Shown: positions 8,382 through 17,870, numbered from the stretch's first letter. The stretch is DNA of 64,000 nucleotides from Rhizobiales bacterium TNE-4 (GCA_019083985.1 JAHRCV010000003.1:124001-188000), one strand, 5' to 3'. Translations and numbers: made by a program. The notes: generated from the letters alone by a model not told the origin.

Positions 8382-8765
8382 TCAGCGGAAGGCGAGAACC
8401 AAAAGCGCCAAGGCGCTCATCGCTAGCACACCGAATGTGACGATCATTCCGGCGGTCCGAAACCGGTAATCCTCTTTGACCTGCGCCAGGCCATAAGCAT
8501 GGATCGCGCGCCCGAAGACTAGCGCCGCGCACAACAGAGCAAGCAGCACATCCGGCAGGCCGCGCAACGCGCATAGGATCAGCAAGACGAGCGCGAACGG
8601 GACATATTCAGCGAAATTGGCATGCACGCGCATCGCGCGCTCCAACTCCCGATCGTCGCCTGCGCCTATCGCAATCTTGCGCGTGCGGCGCAGATTGATG
8701 ACGCGAAAAGATAAAAAGATGAAGAGAGCCGCCAAGAGCGCGGCAGCGATAGAAATGATGATCAT
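8382..8765 (-). CDS. MAPEG family membrane protein (YecN-like)
   Basis: The 127 aa protein has four hydrophobic helices (about 3-22, 53-70, 73-90 and 103-126). The loop RAMRVHANFAEYVPFAL contains the E/N-A-N-F-x-E-Y-x-P signature of the MAPEG superfamily (membrane-associated proteins in eicosanoid and glutathione metabolism). Bacterial members may have glutathione transferase activity, but this is not demonstrated for the YecN-like group. It is an isolated gene with no pathway neighbours. Confidence 0.85.
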   Translation of the reverse strand: MIIISIAAALLAALFIFLSFRVINLRRTRKIAIGAGDDRELERAMRVHANFAEYVPFALVLLILCALRGLPDVLLALLCAALVFGRAIHAYGLAQVKEDYRFRTAGMIVTFGVLAMSALALLVLAFR

Positions 8766-8800
8766 GGCAATCCTCTCAGATCGCCATGATCATAAACCAG

Positions 8801-8983
8801 CTAGAGCGTATGAACAGGGGGCGGCACGAACGGCATGCCGACCCATTGGGTTGGGCAGGCGCCATCGCGCGAAGCCTTTTTCGACGCGCGTGGCGGCGTC
8901 TGCGCTGCCTGCATCGTTTGCAGCAAGGTCGCCGCGGCCCAAAGCGGCAAACACAACAACAGGGCGGGTGTGAACATTGTCAT
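8801..8983 (-). CDS. small secreted or membrane hypothetical protein
   Basis: A 60 aa product beginning MTMFTPALLLCLPLWAAATLLQ, with a hydrophobic N-terminal segment resembling a signal peptide and a short polar, proline-rich tail containing one Cys (GACPTQWVG). GGAGG lies seven bases before this ATG, which is the main evidence that the frame is translated. No family recognised. Confidence 0.45.
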   Translation of the reverse strand: MTMFTPALLLCLPLWAAATLLQTMQAAQTPPRASKKASRDGACPTQWVGMPFVPPPVHTL

Positions 8984-9083
8984 GGCATCGCCTCCGTCAT
9001 TCCTCATAAAACAAGCGAATGACAGACTGACGACACGGCGAAATTGCGGCAAAGGCGAATGCTGCGCGCTTGCGCCGCAGACG

Positions 9084-9497
9084 TTAAATCCCACCCATCT
9101 TGCAGATGAGTTTCCACTCCGCCTCAGTGACGGGCTGCACTGAAAGCCGCGAGTTATTGACGAGCACCATATCTTTCAACTTGGTCTCGCCCTTGATCGT
9201 GCCGAGCGAGACGGGATGCTTCAGCGCTTTCACGGCTTTGAAATCGACCATGCCGAATTTGCCACTCTCGTCGGTGTGATCGGGATAGAAGGTCTTGATC
9301 ACTTCGACGATGCCAACGATCTCCTTACCCTCGTTGGAGTGATAGAAGAAGGCTTGTTCGCCCTTCTTCATCGCCATCAAATGTTGCTTGGCGACATGGT
9401 TGCGCACACCATTCCAGAACGTGCCCTTGGCGCCTGCGTCCACCTGCTGTTGCCAGGACCAAACCGAGGGTTCGCTCTTCACCAACCAATGCGCCAT
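9084..9497 (-). CDS. EVE-domain protein (Thy28-like)
   Basis: The 137 aa protein is a single EVE domain (PUA-like fold). It opens with the conserved AHWLVKSEPSVWSWQQQ and contains FWNGVRNHVAKQHLMAMKKGEQAFFYHSN, the aromatic-cage region. EVE domains bind modified bases, and family members occur both in restriction-type defence and as stand-alone housekeeping proteins. Here it follows gpsA by 7 bp at the end of the tsaD operon, pointing to the housekeeping type rather than defence. The ligand is unknown. Confidence 0.9.
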   Translation of the reverse strand: MAHWLVKSEPSVWSWQQQVDAGAKGTFWNGVRNHVAKQHLMAMKKGEQAFFYHSNEGKEIVGIVEVIKTFYPDHTDESGKFGMVDFKAVKALKHPVSLGTIKGETKLKDMVLVNNSRLSVQPVTEAEWKLICKMGGI

Positions 9498-9504
9498 GAT
9501 GTTG

Positions 9505-10491
9505 TCACTCCGCTTTCAAAGGCCGGGTCATCAACGCGTCGACCGCCTTGTCGACAGAGATAGCGCCGCGCAGCACCGCGTCCACCGCTTCGGCCACGGG
9601 CATGCCGACACCGCGTGCACGCGCCATCGTCACCAGCACATGCGCAGTGAAAACCCCTTCCGCCAATTTGCCTTGCCCCGCCTCGCCCGGTGAAAGCCCG
9701 CGCCCGAGATCATGCCCAAACGCAAAATTGCGCGATTTCAGCGAACCGCAGGTCAAGATCAGATCGCCGAGGCCCGACAGCCCCATCAATGTTTCGGGCT
9801 TGCCGCCATAGGCCGTCGCAAAACGCTGCAATTCGGCAAAGCCGCGCGCTGTCAAAGCCGCTTTCGCGCTTTCGCCGAGGCCGCGCCCTTCGACGATGCC
9901 CGCTGCAATGGCGAGCACATTCTTGGCCGCGCCGCCAATCTCGACACCGCGCACATCAGAACCGTGATAGACGCGAAAGCGCGACGAACTGAGCGCATGG
10001 CCGAGAATTTGGGCCACATGGTCATCCGGTGCGGCTAACACCACAGCGGTCGGCAACCCACGTGCCACATCGTCGGCAAAACTCGGGCCTGACAAAACGG
10101 CCGGCATCGCACCCGGCAGCGTATCGCGCACAACATCAGACAGAAAAAGACCCGTCTCGCGTTCAATGCCTTTGGCTGTGATGATCGCGGGAAGACCGTC
10201 TTTCATTGTCAGGGCGAGTGCTTCGCACACGGAGCGCAAAGTCTGCGCCGGAACGGCGAGAAGTAAGGCACGACTATCGGCAGCTTCACTGAGCGATGAC
10301 ACAGGCTTCACACGCTCATGCAACCGCACGCCCGGCAGACGTTTGGTGTTTTCACGTGTTGCTGCCATCGCCGCCATCTCATCGGCATCGCGGCCCCACA
10401 AAAGAACGTCACGTCCGGCAAGCGCTGCTGCATTGGCGAGCGCCGTGCCCCACGCGCCTGCACCAATCACACCGATGCGGCCGATGCTCAT
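9505..10491 (-). CDS. gpsA: glycerol-3-phosphate dehydrogenase [NAD(P)+]
   Basis: GpsA reduces dihydroxyacetone phosphate to sn-glycerol-3-phosphate for phospholipid synthesis. The 328 aa length is standard. The N-terminal Rossmann motif is GVIGAGAWGTALA (7-19). The catalytic lysine region appears as GAAKNVLAIAAG, and GLSGLGDLILTC is the C-terminal signature. It overlaps the GNAT gene upstream by 4 bp and is followed 7 bp later by the EVE gene. The tsaD-GNAT-gpsA order suggests a single operon. Confidence 0.95.
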   Translation of the reverse strand: MSIGRIGVIGAGAWGTALANAAALAGRDVLLWGRDADEMAAMAATRENTKRLPGVRLHERVKPVSSLSEAADSRALLLAVPAQTLRSVCEALALTMKDGLPAIITAKGIERETGLFLSDVVRDTLPGAMPAVLSGPSFADDVARGLPTAVVLAAPDDHVAQILGHALSSSRFRVYHGSDVRGVEIGGAAKNVLAIAAGIVEGRGLGESAKAALTARGFAELQRFATAYGGKPETLMGLSGLGDLILTCGSLKSRNFAFGHDLGRGLSPGEAGQGKLAEGVFTAHVLVTMARARGVGMPVAEAVDAVLRGAISVDKAVDALMTRPLKAE

Positions 10492-11045
10492 GGCTGTCTC
10501 CGTGCGCGATAGAGAACATGCGGACGCTGGCGATGGCCCGGCGGCAATCGGGGATGCTCGAAATCACCCGCTATATCGTGCTCCATGCCGATCCGCTCCA
10601 TCACGGCACGCGAACGCAAATTGTCGCGCGTGGTGAAGGACACAATTTCGTCGAGATAGAGATCGTCAAAGGCGTGCGCGAGAATAGCCTCGGCGGCTTC
10701 TGTCGCATAACCCTGACCCCATAGATCACGCCGCATGCGCCAACCAATCTCCACCGCTGGTGCGAAAGGCGCATCGAAATCGACATGCTTCAAACCGGCA
10801 AAACCGGCGAGCGCACACACGCCGGGAATTTCAAGCGCCCAAATGCCATATCCATATTGATCGAAATGCGCATCGAAATTTGTAATCAGCGCATCGCTTT
10901 CACTGTGCGTCAGCAAAGCGGGAAAATGGCGCATCACTTCAGGATCGGCATTGATCTGCGCAAAGGCGGTACGATCCGCTTCGCACCAGCGCCGCAACCA
11001 AACGCGTGCTGTCGCGAGATCGGGTTCGCGCTCCATCACGATCAA
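10488..11045 (-). CDS. GNAT family N-acetyltransferase (RimJ/RimL-like)
   Basis: The 185 aa protein has the RimL-like GNAT arrangement: [12 protein letters not shown] near the N-terminus, [24 protein letters not shown] for the acetyl-CoA pyrophosphate loop, and [19 protein letters not shown] for motif B. Substrate cannot be told from sequence; family members acetylate protein N-termini or small molecules. Four-bp overlaps with both tsaD and gpsA imply coupled translation. A second ATG three codons downstream (11036) is possible. Confidence 0.87.
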   Translation of the reverse strand: MIVMEREPDLATARVWLRRWCEADRTAFAQINADPEVMRHFPALLTHSESDALITNFDAHFDQYGYGIWALEIPGVCALAGFAGLKHVDFDAPFAPAVEIGWRMRRDLWGQGYATEAAEAILAHAFDDLYLDEIVSFTTRDNLRSRAVMERIGMEHDIAGDFEHPRLPPGHRQRPHVLYRARRQP

Positions 11046-12091
11046 GCAGCGCTCTCCGGCATTTCGAGCGGCCAGCGCGCTTTCGGCGCGGTGGAAAGAT
11101 CATCCGTGAGACCGAGCCGCAAACGCTCAATCCCTGCCCACGCGATCATCGCACCATTGTCCGTGCAAAGCGCTGGCGATGGTGCAGCAAAGCGCAAACC
11201 CGTTTCACCTGCGAGCCGTTGCAACCCACGGCGCAACGCCTGATTGGCGGCGACGCCGCCCGCGACGACAAGCGCAGTTGGCTGGCCGACTTGATCGCGG
11301 AACCGCCGCAACGCCACACGCGTGCGATCAACAACAACATCAACGATCGCCGCCTGAAACGATGCACAGAGATCCGCAATGTCGCGCTGAGTTAAAGGTG
11401 CGATCTTTTCAGCTTCAAGCCTGAGCGCCGTCTTCAACCCTGACAGCGAGAAATCGGGTGCCGGGCGGCCAAGCATGGGGCGCGGCAATGCAAAGCGTTC
11501 AGGATCGCCACGCTCAGCCTCCTTCTCGACATGAGGACCGCCGGGATAGGGTAGGCCCAGCATTTTCGCCGCCTTGTCGAAGGCCTCGCCAATCGCGTCA
11601 TCGATGGTCGTGCCAAGCTTCTGATATTGCCCGACGCCGGTGACGGCGAGAAGCTGCGTGTGCCCGCCCGAGGCCAAGAGCAGGAGGAAGGGGAATTTCA
11701 CCTCATCCGTCATGCGCGGCATCAAGGCATGCGCTTCCAGATGATTGACGGCAATGAAAGGCTTGCCCGCGACAAGCGCCAGCGCTTTGGCCGTGGTGAG
11801 GCCGACAATGACCCCGCCAATCAGGCCTGGACCGGCAGCGGCTGCCACTGCATCCACTTCGGAGAGGTTCACCCCAGCCTTCTTCAGCGCACGATCGACG
11901 ATCCGGTCGAGGCTGATGACATGGGCGCGGGCAGCGATCTCGGGGACGACGCCGCCATAGGCGGCATGCTGGGCGATCTGGCTCAGGACCTCGTTGGAGA
12001 GGATCTGACCTTCGCCGTCACTCATGGAGGAGACCACCGCGGCGGCGGTCTCGTCGCATGTCGTCTCGATCCCCAACACCTTGAGTGCCAT
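11042..12091 (-). CDS. tsaD: tRNA N6-adenosine threonylcarbamoyltransferase
   Basis: TsaD transfers the threonylcarbamoyl group to A37 of ANN-decoding tRNAs (t6A). The 349 aa protein has GIETTCDET (7-15), the metal-binding HLEAH (117-121), LASGGHTQL and [12 protein letters not shown], all characteristic of the Kae1/Qri7/TsaD family. The window also carries mtaB, which methylthiolates t6A to ms2t6A, about 42 kb away. It is divergent from hemC, a common arrangement in alphaproteobacteria, and is the first gene of the gpsA operon. Confidence 0.96.
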   Translation of the reverse strand: MALKVLGIETTCDETAAAVVSSMSDGEGQILSNEVLSQIAQHAAYGGVVPEIAARAHVISLDRIVDRALKKAGVNLSEVDAVAAAAGPGLIGGVIVGLTTAKALALVAGKPFIAVNHLEAHALMPRMTDEVKFPFLLLLASGGHTQLLAVTGVGQYQKLGTTIDDAIGEAFDKAAKMLGLPYPGGPHVEKEAERGDPERFALPRPMLGRPAPDFSLSGLKTALRLEAEKIAPLTQRDIADLCASFQAAIVDVVVDRTRVALRRFRDQVGQPTALVVAGGVAANQALRRGLQRLAGETGLRFAAPSPALCTDNGAMIAWAGIERLRLGLTDDLSTAPKARWPLEMPESAA

Positions 12092-12218
12092 ATGCCACCT
12101 TCGTCGCTTTCGCGATTCGTCTCATCCCCGTATAGTCCGGCAGCGGCGTGAGGCCAACCGGACCCACGCCCATGAGGAAGCCCGCGCGGCCGCGCGGCAT
12201 GCATGCAGGACGAGACGA

Positions 12219-13160
12219 GTGACGGCGACGAGCGGCGGGCGTGAGCCTGTGTTGAAAATTGGAACGCGCGGCAGCCCGCTTGCGCTCTGGCAAGCCAACG
12301 AGACGGCATCGCAATTGCGCCAAGCCCATGGCTGGCCGGATGATGCAGTGGCGCTCGAGATCATCAAGACATCGGGCGACATGATTCAGGATCGCCCGCT
12401 CTCGCAGGCGGGCGGCAAGGGTCTCTTCACGAAAGAGATCGACATTGCACTCCTCGAAGGCCGCATCGATCTTGCTGTCCATTCCGCAAAGGACATGCCG
12501 ACGCGTTTTCCGGACGGCATCGTGATTGCGGCGTATCTCGAACGCGAAGACGTACGCGACGCATTGATCGCACGCGACGCCAAGACGCTGATGGAATTGC
12601 GGCCGAACGCGGTCGTCGGCACAGCCAGTTTACGGCGTCAGGCGCTTGTCAAGCGCTTGCGCCCCGATATTGAGACGACGCTTTTGCGCGGCAATGTCGA
12701 GACGCGGCTTGGTAAAGTCGAAAAAGGTGAACTTGACGCCACCTTGCTGGCAGGCGCTGGGTTGAAACGCCTCGGCTTTGCACATCGTGCTGCAGGCCTC
12801 ATCCCGCTCGAGCAATTTCCACCCGCCATCGGCCAAGGCGCGATTGCCATCACTTGTCGTACGGACGATCAAAAAACCCTTGCGGCGCTTGCAAAAATCA
12901 ATCATGCGCCGACCGCCATCGCACTCGCCGCAGAACGCGCCTTTCTGACCGTGCTTGATGGCTCCTGCCGCACGCCGATTGCAGGCCACGCCACACTCAA
13001 TGGCGATATGCTGAATTTTCACGGTCTCGTGCTGCGCACGGATGGGACCGAAGTGTTCGAAGTGAAACGCCACGGCAAAACGACGGACGCTGCTGCGCTC
13101 GGTCACGATGCTGGCGAAGAGCTCGCCCGAACTTTGCCCGCAGGAATTCTGGGCCACTGA
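12219..13160 (+). CDS. hemC: porphobilinogen deaminase (hydroxymethylbilane synthase)
   Basis: HemC joins four porphobilinogen molecules into hydroxymethylbilane. From the GTG at 12219 it is 313 aa, the usual size. The segment LKIGTRGSPLALWQA is the conserved N-terminus, HSAKDMPT marks the active site, and the dipyrromethane cofactor Cys lies in DGSCRTPIA (about residue 250). The frame is open back to 12024, but that portion overlaps tsaD regulatory space and lacks family similarity. One base separates its stop from hemD. Confidence 0.95.
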   Translation: MTATSGGREPVLKIGTRGSPLALWQANETASQLRQAHGWPDDAVALEIIKTSGDMIQDRPLSQAGGKGLFTKEIDIALLEGRIDLAVHSAKDMPTRFPDGIVIAAYLEREDVRDALIARDAKTLMELRPNAVVGTASLRRQALVKRLRPDIETTLLRGNVETRLGKVEKGELDATLLAGAGLKRLGFAHRAAGLIPLEQFPPAIGQGAIAITCRTDDQKTLAALAKINHAPTAIALAAERAFLTVLDGSCRTPIAGHATLNGDMLNFHGLVLRTDGTEVFEVKRHGKTTDAAALGHDAGEELARTLPAGILGH

Positions 13161-13161
13161 A

Positions 13162-15039
13162 ATGCGCGTTCTGCTGACCCGCGCCGAAGAGGCCGCCTCG
13201 CGCACAGCGGAGCGGCTGACAAGCGCCGGTCACACCATTATCAGCGCGCCGCTCTCTCAGATCGAGCCGCTGGCTTTCGAATGGCCTCCCGGACCTTTTG
13301 ATGCGCTGCTCGCGACGAGTGGCAACGCATTTCTTGGTCTCGCCGAACCGGGCCCATTCAAAGCGCTGCCGCTTTATACGGTGGGAGAACGCACAGCCGA
13401 CATCGCGCGCAGGGCGGGATTCACCAACGCATCCGCCAAGGGCCGGAATGCGGACGAACTCGCAGGCTTCCTCCTTGGCACGCTGCCCGCCTCGGCCCGC
13501 TTTCTCTATCTCGCCGGAGCCGACAGACGCCCGCAACTGGAAGAGCGGCTCAGCGAAGCCGGCCGTTTTCTGGCCGTGGTCGAAACCTACCAGGCAGTCG
13601 CGCAGGGCACGCTGACGGACGCGGCCCGCGCCGCGCTCGGCGATGATGCCCCCCTCACCGTCCTCCATTATTCGCCACGGGCGGCGCGGCTTTTCCTCAA
13701 AGAAGCGGCGGGCCTGCCCATCACCCGCTCCGGCTTGCGCCATTTCGCGCTTTCGGAGGCTGTTGCGGCCCCTCTGCTCGCGGCAGGCTGCGACGTCAGG
13801 GTTGCCACCACGCCCGATGAAGAGGCGATGCTGGCCCTTGCCGGGGGTGACGAAGCGGAAGACATTGGCAAGACCACGATTCGGGCGGAACGCCCTAGGG
13901 GAGAGACCGCTCCGATGAGCGACAGCGACACCACCGAACGCTCGACCGCACGGCCCGACGCGCCCCGTACCGAACCGCCGGTGATCGATGCCGTGGTGGC
14001 GAAACCCGCGACACCAGCCGGCCCGGTGCTGACGGCCGCGTTGGGCGGCGGTCTTGTGGGGGCCGCTCTGATCGGCGTCGGCCTTTGGGCCATCGCCCCG
14101 ACGAATGATCATGGCGAGCGACTGACGGCCGTTGAAAATGTCGTCGGCGGGACGGCCACGCGCCGCAGCGTCGAGACGATTGAGAAGCGCGTTGCCGCGC
14201 TGGAAACGAAACTGCCAGAGATCGAGACAGCGGCGAAACGGCCCCTGCCGCCTGCGCCTGTCGCAGCGCCTGCCCCTGCCCCGACACCGACGGTTGCCGC
14301 CAATGATGACGGCCAGCTGACACGCGCGTTGCAAGACATGCGCAATGATCTCGCAACATTGGCGCAACGCTTATCGACGCTCGAAAAAAGCAGCGCTGAT
14401 ACGGCCGCGAAAGTTCCCGCGCCTGAAAAAATCGATGCGCTCAATCGTGACATTGCACAATTGGGCCAACGGATCGCGACAACCGAAAAGAATGTCGCTG
14501 TTAATACGCCCGGCGTTCATGATGGCGGCGGCCTTGCCGTGGCTGTCGCCTTGAAAGCCAAATTGCAAGACGGCCAACCTTTCACGAAAGAACTATCAGC
14601 ACTCGAGACATTGCGCGCCGATCCGAATGCGCTCGCCGTTTTAAAGCCGCTGGCAGCGCAAGGCATACCGAGCGCCGCAGCACTGGCCGCCAGTTTCGCA
14701 GCGCCCGCTCGCGCGATTGCCGCTGCACCGCCACCACGCCCGCAAGGCGAGGCGGCATGGACGGATAAAATTTCTGCCGCCTTGGGACGACTCGTGCGCG
14801 TCACGCCGATTGATCCCGCGCAGGGCGAAGACCCCGTATCACTCACCGTGCGCATCCAAACCGCACTCGCGAAGGACGACAGCACCGCAGCCTTTGCGCT
14901 GTGGCAAAAATTGCCGGAGCCCGCGCGGCGCGATACTGCCGGTTTTGGCCGCGATCTTGATCAACGTATCAAAGCAGAACGTGCGGTCTCGCAAATCATG
15001 GCTGGCATGGTTGAACGCCTCGGAGCGGCCAAGCCATGA
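13162..15039 (+). CDS. hemD: HemD-Mic60 fusion: uroporphyrinogen-III synthase plus mitofilin-like protein
   Basis: One uninterrupted 625-codon frame. Residues 1-235 are a HemD fold (MRVLLTRAEEAASR at the start; LYTVGERTAD; LHYSPRAARLF; ALSEAVAAPLLAAG), which closes hydroxymethylbilane to uroporphyrinogen III. After a short linker, an in-frame ATG at 13915 begins a second unit with a disordered acidic stretch, a membrane helix at about 288-312, a coiled coil at about 320-455 and a C-terminal mitofilin-like domain, the layout of alphaproteobacterial Mic60 (COG4223). AGGGGAGA sits about 10 bases upstream of that ATG, so the second unit may also be made alone. It is flanked by hemC (1 bp) and HemY (4 bp overlap). 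Confidence 0.85.
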   Translation: MRVLLTRAEEAASRTAERLTSAGHTIISAPLSQIEPLAFEWPPGPFDALLATSGNAFLGLAEPGPFKALPLYTVGERTADIARRAGFTNASAKGRNADELAGFLLGTLPASARFLYLAGADRRPQLEERLSEAGRFLAVVETYQAVAQGTLTDAARAALGDDAPLTVLHYSPRAARLFLKEAAGLPITRSGLRHFALSEAVAAPLLAAGCDVRVATTPDEEAMLALAGGDEAEDIGKTTIRAERPRGETAPMSDSDTTERSTARPDAPRTEPPVIDAVVAKPATPAGPVLTAALGGGLVGAALIGVGLWAIAPTNDHGERLTAVENVVGGTATRRSVETIEKRVAALETKLPEIETAAKRPLPPAPVAAPAPAPTPTVAANDDGQLTRALQDMRNDLATLAQRLSTLEKSSADTAAKVPAPEKIDALNRDIAQLGQRIATTEKNVAVNTPGVHDGGGLAVAVALKAKLQDGQPFTKELSALETLRADPNALAVLKPLAAQGIPSAAALAASFAAPARAIAAAPPPRPQGEAAWTDKISAALGRLVRVTPIDPAQGEDPVSLTVRIQTALAKDDSTAAFALWQKLPEPARRDTAGFGRDLDQRIKAERAVSQIMAGMVERLGAAKP

Positions 15040-16649
15040 TCCGCATGATCGTCTTCGTTCTGTTGCTCGCTGCGCTCGCCATGGGCGGCGCATGGCTGGC
15101 AGAACAACCCGGCGAAATCACGCTTGTGGTCGATCAATGGCGGATCGATGCGAGCCTCGGCATGGGTGTCGTGCTTCTGCTCGGCACGGCCATTCTCGTC
15201 GCGCTCCTGTGGAGCATTGCCCGCTTCATTTTTCGCTTGCCCGGCTTGATGTCGCTTGCGGCCAGAACACGCCGTCGCGCACGCGGCTTCACGGCTATTT
15301 CGCGGGGCATGATGGCCGTCGGCGCGGGCGATCCGCAAAGCGCGCGCCGTTATGCCAATGATGCACAGAACCTTTTGGGCGAAGAACCGCTGACTTTGTT
15401 GTTGCGCGCTCAATCTGCACAAATGGATGGTCGCCGCGCCGATGCGGAAAAAGCCTTTCGCGCAATGCTCGACACACCAGACACGCGCGTGCTCGGTCTC
15501 CGCGGTCTTTTCATCGAAGCGCGCCGCAAAGGCGATGCCGCTGCTGCCCGTGCTTATGTGGCCGAGGCCGCGCGCTTGGCGCCCGGCGTGACATGGGCTG
15601 CCGAAGCCGTTCTCGAACATGAATGTGCCGAAGGCCGCTGGCAGAATGCACTCGCGACGCTGAAGCGCAGCAAAGGGTTTGACAAGGATGAAGCGCGCCG
15701 TAAACGCGCTGTTCTTCTTACAGCCGACGCACTGGACAAAGCCGACAAGCGCAGCGATGAAGCGCTCGAGCAAGCCCTCGAAGCGGGCAAACTCGCACCC
15801 GATCTTGTTCCCGCCCAAGCGCTTGCTATCCGCCTGCTCGCCAAACGCGGCGATCTACGCAAAGCGAACAAGCGCGCGGAAGCGGCATGGCGTGCACTCC
15901 CTCATCCCGATATTGCGGCCGCTGCGATGGCAATCCGCACAGGCGACAGTGCGCGCGAGCGCTATCAGCGCGCCGAAAAGCTCTACACCTTGGCACCCGG
16001 CCATTTCGAAAGCCGCATGATCGTGGCGCGCACCGCCATTGCTGCGCGCGAATTTGCGCGCGCACGCGAAATGACGAAAGCGCTGCTTGACGATGTGCCG
16101 ACAGTCGCTGTCTGCCTGCTGATGGCCGATCTTGAGGAGGCGGAAGGTGGCGCTTCTGGTCGCGTGCGCGAATGGTTGGCCCGGGCGGCGCGCGCGCCGC
16201 GCGATGCCGCGTGGATTGCCGAAGGCGTCATCGCGGATGAATGGATGCCGGTCTCGCCGGTGGATGGCAGGCTCGACGCGTTCCGATGGGGTCGCCCGGC
16301 TGAAAGCATCGCGCATCACCCGGCCGATCTCGCGCCCCCACCGGATGACGAGGATTTGATCCTCGCCGATCTCGACGAAAAACCGGCGGCACCCCTCCCA
16401 GCCCCGATCATGCCCGAACCCGCAGGCACAGCAGAGCCCGTCACAAAAACGGACGCTCCGCCGCCATCATCAGCCCCACCATCCTCCGCGGCACCCGAGA
16501 TGCAGGCGCAGTCAGCACCGAGCCGACCAGCGCCGATTACTCCACCATCCGAAGTGGTTTTCCCGTTGCCGGCGGCACCCGACGACCCCGGCCTAGAGCC
16601 CAGCCCAGACGCCCAATCCAAGCCACGCGGCTTCCGTCTGTTCGGCTAG
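15036..16649 (+). CDS. HemY-type TPR membrane protein
   Basis: The 537 aa protein has two N-terminal membrane helices (about 2-20 and 42-66), the HemY_N domain, then a TPR-like helical region (about 85-390) and a long proline-rich C-terminal tail. Despite the name, this gamma/alphaproteobacterial HemY is not protoporphyrinogen oxidase; its role is unclear, and it is usually found after hemC/hemD and the Mic60/HemX gene. The start overlaps the fusion gene by ATGA. The conserved adjacency suggests that it acts with Mic60 at the inner membrane (inference). Confidence 0.88.
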   Translation: MIRMIVFVLLLAALAMGGAWLAEQPGEITLVVDQWRIDASLGMGVVLLLGTAILVALLWSIARFIFRLPGLMSLAARTRRRARGFTAISRGMMAVGAGDPQSARRYANDAQNLLGEEPLTLLLRAQSAQMDGRRADAEKAFRAMLDTPDTRVLGLRGLFIEARRKGDAAAARAYVAEAARLAPGVTWAAEAVLEHECAEGRWQNALATLKRSKGFDKDEARRKRAVLLTADALDKADKRSDEALEQALEAGKLAPDLVPAQALAIRLLAKRGDLRKANKRAEAAWRALPHPDIAAAAMAIRTGDSARERYQRAEKLYTLAPGHFESRMIVARTAIAAREFARAREMTKALLDDVPTVAVCLLMADLEEAEGGASGRVREWLARAARAPRDAAWIAEGVIADEWMPVSPVDGRLDAFRWGRPAESIAHHPADLAPPPDDEDLILADLDEKPAAPLPAPIMPEPAGTAEPVTKTDAPPPSSAPPSSAAPEMQAQSAPSRPAPITPPSEVVFPLPAAPDDPGLEPSPDAQSKPRGFRLFG

Positions 16650-16708
16650 AAAACAGAGCCAGCCCCGCTTGCCATGCTCTGCCTCTGCGCGTATATCGGC
16701 CCGGCGTC

Positions 16709-16784
16709 GCCGCAATAGCTCAGCTGGTAGAGCACCTCATTCGTAATGAGGGGGTCGGGGGTTCGAATCCCTCTTGCGGCACCA
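16709..16784 (+). tRNA. tRNA-Thr (anticodon CGT)
   Basis: A 76-nt cloverleaf including encoded CCA. The acceptor stem GCCGCAA pairs with TTGCGGC. The anticodon CGT is at 16742-16744 inside a CCTCA/TGAGG stem, and the T-loop is GGTTCGAATCC. It reads ACG. An accessory gene block starts right after it. Confidence 0.97.
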
Positions 16785-16936
16785 TAAAATCGGTGTCCTC
16801 CCCTCATATTGATCCACACCGCACCGGGTTGGGCGGCGATTGGGGTGCGTGTGACGGTTCATCGGTCTGCCCAGTTTGGGCTATGATGGGTGACCTACGA
16901 CCGACTGAACATCCGTTCCGACAGGATTGAGCCCTC

Positions 16937-17854
16937 ATGAAAAGTGATTTGATGCGTCGTGCCGTCATGGCGCTTGTGGCATTGGTTGTGTGCTTCGCGA
17001 TGACGGCGCCTGCTGAAGCCGCCTTTAAACCGAAAATCCAGTATGTGCAGGTGGGCGAGGTCAAGCTTGCTTATTACGTCAGGGGCAAAGGCAAGCCGCT
17101 TGTCATGATCAACGGGTTCATTTCGACGATGAGCTTGTGGGATCCCTTGCTGATCGAAGAACTGGCCAAGCGTCATCAGCTGATCATCTTCGATAATCGT
17201 GGTGTTGGCCTGTCCACCGATACGAAGGACAACAAGACGTCGATCCCGCAAATGGCGGATGACACGGCGGGCCTTATCAAAGCGCTTGGCCTCAAGAAGC
17301 CTGACATTTTGGGCTGGTCCATGGGCGCGCGCATCGCCCAGCAATTGCTGATCCGTCATCCTGATCTGATCGGCAAGGCTATCCTTGCAGCGCCCAACCC
17401 CGGCGGCAGTCGTGGCGTGCCTGCGGACAAGGATGTCGAAGACAAGCTGAACAATCCGGATATTCCCGATACGGAAAAACTGGCTCTCTTGGTGCCTCCG
17501 CAGCTGGGTGGCGAGAAAGAGGCCATGAAGATCTTCGCGCGGCTGCAGCAAGCGGCGAAACAAGGCACCGCGCCAAACGATTTCAACGTTTCAAAAGAAA
17601 CGACGATCCGCCAGAACCGCGCGCGCACGACACTTTGGAACGCCGACGAAGAGAATTTCAACAATCTCAAGAATATCAAGAACCCCGTTCTCGTGACGGA
17701 CGGACGCTATGATGTGATCGACAAGCCGATCAATTCCGTCATTATTGCCGGACAGATTCCCTTCGCGTGGTTGGCTTTCTTCGAGGGCGGCCATGCCTTC
17801 CTCTTTCAGCAGCACAAGAAATTTGCTGAAACAGTCGAAGTTTTCCTCAAGTAG
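16937..17854 (+). CDS. secreted alpha/beta hydrolase, copy 1
   Basis: The 305 aa protein has a signal peptide (cleaved near APAEAA) and a complete alpha/beta hydrolase fold. The oxyanion region is MINGFISTMSLWDP, the nucleophile elbow is GWSMGA, the acid lies in VTDGRYDVI, and the catalytic His is in FFEGGHAFLF. It should act in the periplasm on an ester or related bond; substrate unknown. Copy 2 at 21376 is very similar, especially from the fold start to the C-terminus. The 5' leaders share GTTCYGACAGGAYT just before the start codon, so leader and gene were duplicated together. Confidence 0.87.
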   Translation: MKSDLMRRAVMALVALVVCFAMTAPAEAAFKPKIQYVQVGEVKLAYYVRGKGKPLVMINGFISTMSLWDPLLIEELAKRHQLIIFDNRGVGLSTDTKDNKTSIPQMADDTAGLIKALGLKKPDILGWSMGARIAQQLLIRHPDLIGKAILAAPNPGGSRGVPADKDVEDKLNNPDIPDTEKLALLVPPQLGGEKEAMKIFARLQQAAKQGTAPNDFNVSKETTIRQNRARTTLWNADEENFNNLKNIKNPVLVTDGRYDVIDKPINSVIIAGQIPFAWLAFFEGGHAFLFQQHKKFAETVEVFLK

Positions 17855-17870
17855 ACGCAACGCCATAAGC

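Noticed and set aside
9084-9497. EVE-domain gene as part of a restriction or defence system
   Set aside because: No nuclease, methylase or McrB-like gene is nearby; it is embedded in the tsaD-gpsA housekeeping operon.
12997-14367. A 456-codon open frame on the minus strand opposite hemC and hemD
   Set aside because: Its product has Arg/Gly/Cys-rich low-quality composition with no domain; it is the G+C-driven shadow of the hemD-mic60 frame.
14961-15818. A 285-codon minus-strand frame across the HemY gene
   Set aside because: Composition (Cys, His and Arg-rich without helices or signal) is that of a shadow frame, and the plus-strand HemY is clearly real.
16785-16936. A TATGAT box about 50 bases before hydrolase copy 1 as a sigma-70 promoter
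   Set aside because: No convincing -35 element at the right spacing and no match in the copy 2 leader, so it is not reported as a feature.
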